A DNA stretch of 64,000 nt from Myxococcaceae bacterium (GTDB lineage: Bacteria > Myxococcota > Myxococcia > Myxococcales > Myxococcaceae), in the NCBI GenBank assembly GCA_017881265.1, contig JADGRA010000015.1, positions 62,001 to 126,000 on the forward strand. The letters are read 5' to 3'. Shown one piece after another: positions 24,756 to 31,633 of this stretch. Each line of letters begins with the position of its first letter. Position 1 is the first letter of the stretch. The position numbers were made by a program, and so were the translations under genes. The notes under the pieces were generated by a model. The model had not been told where the DNA came from, did no database searches, and saw only the letters and a list, made by a program, of their open reading frames with translations.

Positions 24756-27257
24756 TCACTCCGATTTCCAAGTGCCGGCGTCGAGGTCGGGGAAGGATAG
24801 CTTGACGTCCCCCTCCTTCGCTGCCGGGATGGTGGCCCCTCCAGCCTCGTCTGTCGTCCCCTCACGCACTGTCCCGTCCGGCAACTCGGCCTTGTAGCGG
24901 ACGTTGGCCAGAGGAGCGCCATCGGAGGCCTTCGCCGTCAACGTGAGGGAGGCCCTCGACTTTCGGAGGTCCTCCAACGCCTTGAGTTGCACGCTCTTCT
25001 GAGCAGCCGACTCAGAGGCGTCCTTCTTGACGGTGGTTCCCTTCAGCACAATGTCGGAATCGGCTTCCACCGTCACGCTGCTGCCGGCGAAGGTCACCGT
25101 GCCGGACTGGGTCATCTGCCACAGCACCTTTCCGTCGACGACGATGCTCAGCGTGTCTGCCTCGAGCTCGATGGACTTGGCGACCACTCCCAGCGGTCCG
25201 TCGATGGCCACCTCGGCCTTGGCCCCCAGGGACTCCTCGACGTCCTTGCCCCCGGTCAGCGTCACCACGCCTTCCACCTGCTCTTCGAAGTCCCCGCCCG
25301 TCGTGCCCTGCGCGTTCTTCGACACCGCCTCGTCGCGAAGCCCGGCAACCAGCTCGGTGCACGCGTCGGCGACCGTTCGGTTGAGATTGCCGTCGACCAC
25401 CATCTCCGCCGCGCCCGCGACGTTGAGGGCGTGGACGCCGCCGACGGTCACGGCGGAGGCGGCCCGGATGGCAACGTCGTGGATGGTGCCCGTGACCTGC
25501 ATCGCCGCGCCGCCAACGGTGACCACCTGGGAGGGACCGACGGTGAGGGAGGCCGCTCCGAACACAGTCGTCGCCCGATGCCCCTGGATGACGAGGACCT
25601 CGCTTCCAACGACTTCGGTACGGTCGTCGGCGCCGACGCGCAGGGTCTGGCTGCCGTCGACGTGCTCGGTGCGTTCGTTGCCCACTACCACTGTCTGGTC
25701 GTTGCCCACGCGCTCGGTCCTGTCGTTCAGGACGGTGAGGCGCTGGTCCTTCTGGGCGTGACGGAAGAAGTCCTCCGTCCCTTTGGTGTCGTCGAAGCGC
25801 ACCTCGTTGAAGCCCCCACCGCCCGGCGAGCTGTCGGTCCGGGTGAGGGCCTGGGTGCGCTCTGCCGGCAGGTCCACGGGGGGGGCATGCGCCCCGTTGT
25901 AGACGGCTCCCACCACGAGGGGCCGGTCCGGGTCCCCGTCGAGGAAACGCACCACCACCTCCTGCCCCAGTCGCGGGAGGATGGCTTGGCCAAACCCCGA
26001 GCCAGCCCATGCTTGCGCCAGACGGATGAAGCAGCTGGAGTGGTCGTCGTCCTTGCCCTTTCGGTCCCAGTGGAATTGGACCTTGATGCGTCCGTACGCG
26101 TCGGGATGAATCTCCTCACCGCCGGGCCCGACGACGATGGCCGTCTGGGCGCCCACCATCCTCGGTCGCGGCGTGCGGCGCAGCGGGCGGTAGGGAGCGG
26201 AGGCGGCGATGGCCACGAAGCGATTGTGGTAGCCGCTCTGGGAGGGCGTTCCGGACCCCGCGCGCACCTCCTGCTCAGCCTCGTGCTCGATGCGGACGAG
26301 CAGCAAGGACGGGCTGTAGTCGGAATCGGGGTGCTCGGAGACGTCGAAGGTGGAGCCGGAGATGAGCCGCAAGCAAGTTGACTCGCCGGAGAATCCGTCG
26401 GTCCCATAGCGCAGCGCTTCGAGGCGGACCTTGGCGAGGCGCTTGCCGACCATGGGCCCGGAGTAGCCCCCGGGGTACTCGTAGACCTCGCGCCCGGCCT
26501 GACCGGCGACGTCGGCGGTGGCGGTGAGGTCGAGGTCCGGTCGAAGAAAGTCGAAGTCCCGCAGGGTCGCCTGGTCCGGTCGCTCGCGATGCAGACGCTC
26601 CAGCGCGGTGACGTGCTCGGCGGCTTGTTCATCCCGAGCCATCTGGGGGGCCCGGTAGGGAACCGACGTGTCGCCGACGATGGCAGCGCAGGCGTTGCCG
26701 GCGTCGGCCAGAACGAGCGTCTCGTGGTCGTCGGCGTGCTCGAAGAAATAGAAAATGCCTTCGTGCTCGAGCAACCGTGAGACGAAGGCCAGGTCCGACT
26801 CCTGGTATTGGACGCAAAACTCGCGCGTGAGGTAGCTCGCGGACAACGCCAGTCGCCAGCGGACGTGGTGCGCGTCCAGAACTTCTTTGACGATGTCCAG
26901 GACCGTCTTGTTTTGGAAGACGCGGCTGTTCCGAGTGTGCTCGAGCAGGGCCAGCCGCGGGACCAGCTGGGCGGCGTAGGACGGCTTGCCGGCGCTGAAT
27001 CCAGTCAGAGCGAGCGACGCCAGCACCCCGTGGACCAGCCGTTCGTCGGCGTCAGGGCGTCGGAGGCGGAGCAGGGCCTCCTGCCCGAGGAGGTCCGCCG
27101 GGGCCAAGGCATCTGGGCCGGCTGGCCGAAACGCCAGCTCGAAGCGAAACGGAGTGGAGAGTGCCTCGTGGCCGGTGAGGCGCTCGACAAAGACGTCGGA
27201 CTCGGACAGCGAGCCCGCGCGCAACTCGAGGACAGTCCGGCCATGCTTCTCAACCAC
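24756..27257 (-). CDS. vgrG: T6SS spike protein VgrG (copy 2) with C-terminal TTR-like extension
   Basis: About 833 residues from the GTG at 27257; a further in-frame GTG at 27356 would leave almost no promoter space to the divergent gene. The gp27-like part contains FCVQYQESDLAFVSRLLEHEGIFYFFEH. A gp5 OB-fold has GRIKVQFHWDRKGKDDDHSSC, and the needle of V-G-x repeats spans about 535-740. After the DIVLKG strand comes a charged helix (about 745-769) and then about 64 residues (770-833) with a transthyretin/Ig-like pattern (SLTLTAKASDGAPLANVRY, then GTVREGTTDEAGGATIPA). Such TTR-type tails on VgrGs are known effector-docking sites. The next gene encodes the putative metallopeptidase effector. 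Confidence 0.93.
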   Translation of the reverse strand: MVEKHGRTVLELRAGSLSESDVFVERLTGHEALSTPFRFELAFRPAGPDALAPADLLGQEALLRLRRPDADERLVHGVLASLALTGFSAGKPSYAAQLVPRLALLEHTRNSRVFQNKTVLDIVKEVLDAHHVRWRLALSASYLTREFCVQYQESDLAFVSRLLEHEGIFYFFEHADDHETLVLADAGNACAAIVGDTSVPYRAPQMARDEQAAEHVTALERLHRERPDQATLRDFDFLRPDLDLTATADVAGQAGREVYEYPGGYSGPMVGKRLAKVRLEALRYGTDGFSGESTCLRLISGSTFDVSEHPDSDYSPSLLLVRIEHEAEQEVRAGSGTPSQSGYHNRFVAIAASAPYRPLRRTPRPRMVGAQTAIVVGPGGEEIHPDAYGRIKVQFHWDRKGKDDDHSSCFIRLAQAWAGSGFGQAILPRLGQEVVVRFLDGDPDRPLVVGAVYNGAHAPPVDLPAERTQALTRTDSSPGGGGFNEVRFDDTKGTEDFFRHAQKDQRLTVLNDRTERVGNDQTVVVGNERTEHVDGSQTLRVGADDRTEVVGSEVLVIQGHRATTVFGAASLTVGPSQVVTVGGAAMQVTGTIHDVAIRAASAVTVGGVHALNVAGAAEMVVDGNLNRTVADACTELVAGLRDEAVSKNAQGTTGGDFEEQVEGVVTLTGGKDVEESLGAKAEVAIDGPLGVVAKSIELEADTLSIVVDGKVLWQMTQSGTVTFAGSSVTVEADSDIVLKGTTVKKDASESAAQKSVQLKALEDLRKSRASLTLTAKASDGAPLANVRYKAELPDGTVREGTTDEAGGATIPAAKEGDVKLSFPDLDAGTWKSE

Positions 27258-27378
27258 AGAGCGCGCGCCCCCGCCCCAAACCACGGGTTGTCGAACGAGA
27301 ATAGTCGCCCGCCGCAGTGGCGTGCCAGGGCGAAGGGCCGGCCTTGCACGGCCCACACCTGGTACGGTGACGCCCGGG

Positions 27379-28425
27379 ATGGGTCATCCGGACGTCGAAA
27401 ACGCGACGCCGTTCGTCTTCGAGCCGCTCTTCCTCGCCGACGAGGATGGGCGCCCTTTGCTGGTCCCGGTCGTCAAGGCGACCTACGACATCCAGGCGGC
27501 GGGCCTCGGACTGGCCGAGCAACAGCTGCCCCTGGAGGTCGCCGGCCAGCCCTTCGGGGAGCCAGGAGAATCGAGCTACCGCTATGAGCCGGAGGGTAGT
27601 TGGCCCAAGCCGGCGACGGACGTCGTTCTAGTGGGGAGCGCCCTGGCGCCGAGGTCCGGCACCACCGAGCTGTTGGTGGCCTTTCAACTCGGGCCGGTGA
27701 AGAAAGCGGTGCGTGTCCTCGGAGACCGGGTGTTCTTCAAGAGTCTGGGCACCGTCGAGCTCACCAAACCTGTTCCCTTTGACCGCGTGCCGTTGCGGTG
27801 GGAGCGCGCCTTTGGCGGGTGGGACCGCTCCCATCCCGACCCGGGCCAGCACCGCTGTGAGCCACAGAATCCGGTGGGAGTGGGGTTCCGCGGGGCTGGT
27901 ACTCGATTCGAGGAAGGCCTGCGCGGGCCTAACCTGGAGGACCCGGCGCAGCCCTTCAAGGGCTGGAGCCACCGCGTCCCGCCGGCGGGGGTGGGTTTCG
28001 TTTCCCCGGATTGGGAGCCCCGACGCAAACTGGCCGGTACCTACGATGCGAGCTGGGAGAAGAGTCGCAAGCCCCTCTTGCCCAAGAACTTTGACCGGCG
28101 CTTCCTCAACGCGGCCGCGCCCGGCCTGGTCGCGCCCGGCTTCCTGCGCGGGGACGAGACGGTCGTCGTCACCGGCGTCACGCGAGTTGGTGGCGTGACG
28201 TTCCGTCTGCCCGGGCTGGCCTCGCCGACGGTGCAGGTGGGGCGCCTGCAGAGAGCAGACAGCACGATTCCTCTGCAGCTCGACACGGTGGTGGTGGACA
28301 CCGACGCGGCGAAGGTGTTCCTCTTTTGGCGGGGGCAGCTGGTGCTGCACCGGGAGCCTCTGGAGGTTCGCTCGATGCGGGTGTTGGCCGGCGCCGCGAT
28401 GACCGCCGTTGCTCGAGCGAGGTAG
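27379..28425 (+). CDS. DUF2169 T6SS accessory (adaptor-type) protein
   Basis: This 348-residue protein starts at the ATG at 27379. The DUF2169 pattern is visible: an opening VENATPFVFEPLFLADEDGRP, a VVKATYDI strand, FGEPGESSYRYEPE, the central LRWERAFGGWD and NPVGVGF motifs, and GLRGPNLEDP. DUF2169 proteins accompany PAAR-like DUF4150 proteins; in Agrobacterium one is needed for a DUF4150-containing effector to be secreted. Here a DUF4150 gene follows after 19 bp. It is the first gene of the plus-strand payload module and is divergent from vgrG-2 (121 bp between starts). Confidence 0.9.
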   Translation: MGHPDVENATPFVFEPLFLADEDGRPLLVPVVKATYDIQAAGLGLAEQQLPLEVAGQPFGEPGESSYRYEPEGSWPKPATDVVLVGSALAPRSGTTELLVAFQLGPVKKAVRVLGDRVFFKSLGTVELTKPVPFDRVPLRWERAFGGWDRSHPDPGQHRCEPQNPVGVGFRGAGTRFEEGLRGPNLEDPAQPFKGWSHRVPPAGVGFVSPDWEPRRKLAGTYDASWEKSRKPLLPKNFDRRFLNAAAPGLVAPGFLRGDETVVVTGVTRVGGVTFRLPGLASPTVQVGRLQRADSTIPLQLDTVVVDTDAAKVFLFWRGQLVLHREPLEVRSMRVLAGAAMTAVARAR

Positions 28426-28444
28426 CGACGGGAAGGATTAGGCC

Positions 28445-28912
28445 ATGGCCACCACGGTGGGTGTCAACAAGCTGTCCATCGTCAACGCCGATTCGAACGG
28501 CGTGAGCATCGCGTTCCCGGACGTCTGCAAGACGCCCGCACCGCCGGCGCCCTTCGTGCCCATTCCCTACCCAAACATTGCGCAGTCGAGCGACATGGCC
28601 CAGGGCACGAAGCAGGTGACGGCCGGAGGAAACCCCATCTGTGTGCAGGACTCAAACTTCTCCCTCTCCAGTGGGGATGAAGCGGGCAGCGCGGGTGGCG
28701 GGATGCTGTCCAGCAAAATCAAAGGCAAGGCCGAATTCGTTAATTTCTCTTTCGACGTCCAGTTCGAGGGGAAGAACGTGCCGCGCTCGTTCGACCTGAT
28801 GCTGCACAACGACAAGAACACGCCACCTTTCCCCGTGCTGCAGGCGCCAGTCCTCTCGCTCGGAAAGGGCGCGGGCTCGGGGAAGTGCCTGGTCTGTGAC
28901 GACGACATCTAG
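28445..28912 (+). CDS. DUF4150 PAAR-like tip protein
   Basis: This 155-residue protein belongs to the DUF4150/PAAR-like family. It has an N-terminal MATTVGVNKLSIVN opening, a PDVCKTPAPPAPFVPIPYPN segment (the characteristic run of prolines before PNIAQ), TKQVTAGGNPICVQDSNFSLSSGDEAGS, and a C-terminal half ending in CLVCDDDI. Such proteins cap the VgrG needle and often carry or recruit toxins. There is no C-terminal toxin extension here, so a separate effector encoded downstream is likely its cargo. It lies between the DUF2169 and DUF6484 genes with short gaps. Confidence 0.93.
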   Translation: MATTVGVNKLSIVNADSNGVSIAFPDVCKTPAPPAPFVPIPYPNIAQSSDMAQGTKQVTAGGNPICVQDSNFSLSSGDEAGSAGGGMLSSKIKGKAEFVNFSFDVQFEGKNVPRSFDLMLHNDKNTPPFPVLQAPVLSLGKGAGSGKCLVCDDDI

Positions 28913-28917
28913 CGTTT

Positions 28918-29421
28918 ATGCGACCGAGACCGAAGAAGGAGGAGCTTCTCCAACTGCGCGAGACCCGGTCGGTCGAGAGCTCGCGCGTGGGGCGTGTCGT
29001 TGCCTTCGAGGACGGCCGCGTCCGGGTGGATTTCGAGGGCAACCCAGGCCCGCCGCTCTTGGCACGGGTTTCCTCCACGCTGGAGGAGGGTGCCCTCAGA
29101 GCGGCGGCGCGCGACCAGCAGGAGGCTGTCCTCCTCTTCGACCGCGACGACCCTAGGCGGCCGTTGCTGGTGGCGCTGTTGCGCTCCGAGTCGCCGCTGG
29201 TCGACGGGATGCTGTCCGGTCCGCTGCCGCCCGGGCCGAAGGTGCTGCGGGTGGATGAGAAGCGCGTGCTGATTTCGGGCCAGGAGGAAGTCGTCCTGCA
29301 GTGCGGGAAGGCCAGCCTGACGCTGCGACGGGACGGGCGGGTCGTCCTGCGGGGCGTGAACGTCGTGACGCAAGCCGAGCAGGTTCAGAAAATCCGTGGT
29401 GGGAAGGTGCAAATTAACTGA
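28918..29421 (+). CDS. DUF6484-like T6SS-associated protein
   Basis: This 167-residue protein has an N-terminal small barrel (SSRVGRVVAFEDGRVRVDFEGNPGPPLLARV) typical of DUF6484-type proteins. It ends in a short VgrG-like set of strands (VLRVDEKRVLISGQEEVVLQCGKASLTLRRDGRVVLRG). The tail resembles the distal needle region of VgrGs. It starts 5 bp after DUF4150 and 8 bp precede the nuclease gene. It probably acts in assembling or extending the spike module; the exact role is unknown to me. Confidence 0.75.
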   Translation: MRPRPKKEELLQLRETRSVESSRVGRVVAFEDGRVRVDFEGNPGPPLLARVSSTLEEGALRAAARDQQEAVLLFDRDDPRRPLLVALLRSESPLVDGMLSGPLPPGPKVLRVDEKRVLISGQEEVVLQCGKASLTLRRDGRVVLRGVNVVTQAEQVQKIRGGKVQIN

Positions 29422-29429
29422 CGGCCGCC

Positions 29430-30215
29430 ATGCCCAGCGACAAGCACCTGGAGAAGCTCCTCAAGTCCAAGTACCACCAGGACGGTGGCTGCGTCGTGCG
29501 CCACGAGAGCCAGCGACATGCTCGGTGCAAGTACGTGGAGAACGGCTTTGATGACTTGTCCAACCACCACAAGCAATACAACGCGCCTCGCTACTCGGTG
29601 ACCGACCCGCGTTTCGAGGCCCTGACCCAGAAGACGTTGACGCGGAAGCAGGGGGGCAAGAAGGTGAAGGTGAAGTCTCCCGTCAAGCCTCTCGCGGCCT
29701 CGCAGAAGGCCCTGTGGGACGTCGAAGAGACGGCCGATGGGCACAACCAGAACTTCCTGCCGCTGGTGCGCAAAGGCCAGGGCGCTCACTACCCGTACTT
29801 TCACAGCTGGCACCACCTCATCGCGAGCGAAATGCTGAACAAGTACTTCGAACCAGCGACGCTCCTCGAGGTGCTGATGGCCGCGGACTACAACATCAAC
29901 GACAGGGAGAACATCGTCCTGCTTCCGAAGCAGCACCAGGTGGGCGAAATCATCCATTGGCCCATCCATCCCAACAACCACTCCACCTACGACGCGTACG
30001 TCAGTGAGCAGCTCGCGCCCATGAGGAACTCGCTCCTCGAGGGGCTGGCGCAGAAGAAGCTGCCCCACTCACTCAGCAAGGAGGAGTTGAAAAACCTCAA
30101 GAAGGAGCTGAACGACGTCTCGAAGGTGCTGCGGGACCAACTGGACCAGCTGGGACAGGACCAGGGCGGAGTCCACATCAACAACCTCAAGGACTACGCT
30201 GCCTCGCTCGGCTAG
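29430..30215 (+). CDS. putative T6SS nuclease effector (AHH/HNH-like)
   Basis: This 261-residue protein has no signal peptide. Its core (about 118-200) carries HSWHHLIASEM with His128-His129, then a NIVLLP strand (161-166) and HPNNHSTYDAYV (180-191). This arrangement matches AHH-type nucleases of the HNH/endonuclease VII superfamily, with W in place of the usual Ala. The N-terminal part has a Cys/His-rich stretch (Cys21, Cys33 with ESQRHARCKY) seen in some myxobacterial AHH proteins, and the C-terminus is a charged helix. It follows the PAAR-like/DUF6484 genes and is followed by an Imm11-type gene, the expected effector-immunity order. The target is probably nucleic acid; this is inferred from the fold. 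Confidence 0.7.
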   Translation: MPSDKHLEKLLKSKYHQDGGCVVRHESQRHARCKYVENGFDDLSNHHKQYNAPRYSVTDPRFEALTQKTLTRKQGGKKVKVKSPVKPLAASQKALWDVEETADGHNQNFLPLVRKGQGAHYPYFHSWHHLIASEMLNKYFEPATLLEVLMAADYNINDRENIVLLPKQHQVGEIIHWPIHPNNHSTYDAYVSEQLAPMRNSLLEGLAQKKLPHSLSKEELKNLKKELNDVSKVLRDQLDQLGQDQGGVHINNLKDYAASLG

Positions 30216-30228
30216 CGCAGAAAGACGT

Positions 30229-30810
30229 ATGACTGGAGCCACCTACCACGTCCTCTCTGTCCCACTGCGGCCCGAGTTTGCCGAGCTGCGCCAACCCCCC
30301 GACATGGAGCAACCCTGGCTCATCGACAAGGGGGAGCCTTACGCCGCGTTGGCGCCGAAGGCCGGGCTCACCTGCGCCATGGACGTCGACCGAAAGGGCC
30401 AGAAGCTGGATGACTTCGTCTTCAACGCCCTACGGTGGCTGATTGTGTCGGAGCGCGTCCGAGCCGTCCTCGCCCAGGAGCCCGGCGTGGAAACCCTCCC
30501 CTTGCACATTCTCGACCGGAAGAAGAAGCCGGTGGCCGCTCCCTACTTCTTCGTCCACCCCACCGGGCCCGAGGACTGCGTCGATGTGAAGCGCTCCGAG
30601 ATTATGTGGAGCAACATGGAGCCAACCAGAGCCCATACCATCAAGCGACTCGTGCTCGACCCGAGCCGCATCCCAACGGCCAGAGCGCTCTTTCGCATCA
30701 AGACGAAGCCCCTCGTCACCATCGTCCGCTCGGACCTCGTCGAGCGCCTGAAGCAGACGGGCGCCACGGGCTATCGGCTTCTCGAGCTCGACAGCCGAGT
30801 CCTGCTCTAA
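30229..30810 (+). CDS. Imm11-family (MXAN_0049-type) immunity protein
   Basis: This 193-residue protein matches the Imm11 family (Pfam 'immunity MXAN_0049', formerly DUF1629). It has LIVSERVRAVLAQEPGVETLPLHILD followed by APYFFVHPTGPEDCVDVKRSE. Its gene begins 13 bp after the AHH-like nuclease gene, so it is the likely cognate antidote. There is no signal peptide, which fits neutralisation in the cytoplasm of a nuclease. Confidence 0.85.
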   Translation: MTGATYHVLSVPLRPEFAELRQPPDMEQPWLIDKGEPYAALAPKAGLTCAMDVDRKGQKLDDFVFNALRWLIVSERVRAVLAQEPGVETLPLHILDRKKKPVAAPYFFVHPTGPEDCVDVKRSEIMWSNMEPTRAHTIKRLVLDPSRIPTARALFRIKTKPLVTIVRSDLVERLKQTGATGYRLLELDSRVLL

Positions 30811-30823
30811 AGAAACTTTGGAC

Positions 30824-31633
30824 ATGCCGACCGAGACTGACCTGGACATCGTCCGCGAGAACACCGCCCATGAGGCGGGGCAACTGCTCGCCGCTCTGCG
30901 CGACGCCAAGCGGGTGGAGGTGAAGGCGCTCGCCATCGACGCGCTGTGCACCCTCTACCGGCGACTCGGCATCTGCCAGCTGCTGCAGCAGGGGGATGCT
31001 CAGGGCTACCTGCGTGCACTGCATGCCAGCGGGCACGCCTACGCCAGCCTGTTGAGCCTGGTGCGTTGGGAGGCGCTGGTCGATCGCTACTACCTCTGCA
31101 CCAGCCGGGCCCACGGCTTTTTCGACGCGTTGGCCGCAGCCGACTTCACCACCGCCGTAGAAATAGCAGCCCGCAGCACGCCAGACTTCACGCCCGGCCA
31201 GGAAGACGAGGACGACTTTGGGTGGATGCGGACCGTCATGGCCCTCCTCGGCAGTGGCGATTCTCCCGCACCCGACGCCGGACGCTGGCTCGAGCGTCTG
31301 GAGAAAGCCGCGGGCGCAGAAGACCCACGGGTGAGCGTGGGGCGGGCCCTGCTGTTAGGGCCCACCGGCGCCGAGGCCTTCGAGGAGGCCATGGCCGCGC
31401 TGGTTCAGCGGCGGCGTGAGGAAATTTCCCGGGAGCGTAAGTCGCCATCGGCGGAGCCGGAGATGCTGGCCACCGAGGCGCACGTCTACGTGGACGGCGC
31501 GGCTCTGTGCCGGCTCGCCCGGCTGCGGGGGCTCAGCGTCCGGCGCCGCCTTCCCCTCATTCCGGAAGCGACTTGGACGCAGACCTTGGCGGTGTTCCCC
31601 TCGCCCTCGGCTTGGCAAGCGGTGCCGAGTTAA
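30824..31633 (+). CDS. Imm49-family immunity-type protein
   Basis: This 269-residue helical protein starts at the ATG at 30824 (an in-frame TTG six bases upstream is less likely). Features resemble Imm49: an N-terminal helix, a GYLRALHASGHAYASLL helix, and a C-terminal segment with ATEAHVYVDGAALCRLARLRGL followed by RRRLPLIPEAT. It lies 13 bp downstream of the Imm11 gene. Only one toxin gene is visible in this block, so it may protect against a different, unlinked toxin. Its TAA stop forms the palindrome TTAA with the stop of the converging gene. Confidence 0.75.
   Translation: MPTETDLDIVRENTAHEAGQLLAALRDAKRVEVKALAIDALCTLYRRLGICQLLQQGDAQGYLRALHASGHAYASLLSLVRWEALVDRYYLCTSRAHGFFDALAAADFTTAVEIAARSTPDFTPGQEDEDDFGWMRTVMALLGSGDSPAPDAGRWLERLEKAAGAEDPRVSVGRALLLGPTGAEAFEEAMAALVQRRREEISRERKSPSAEPEMLATEAHVYVDGAALCRLARLRGLSVRRRLPLIPEATWTQTLAVFPSPSAWQAVPS

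Noticed and set aside
27290-27330. TGGCACG upstream of vgrG-2 as a sigma-54 site
   Set aside because: A TGC follows one base too close for the strict -24/-12 spacing.
27257-27356. GTG at 27356 as the vgrG-2 start
   Set aside because: Would leave 22 bp to the divergent DUF2169 gene and adds a non-family, Arg/Pro-rich leader.
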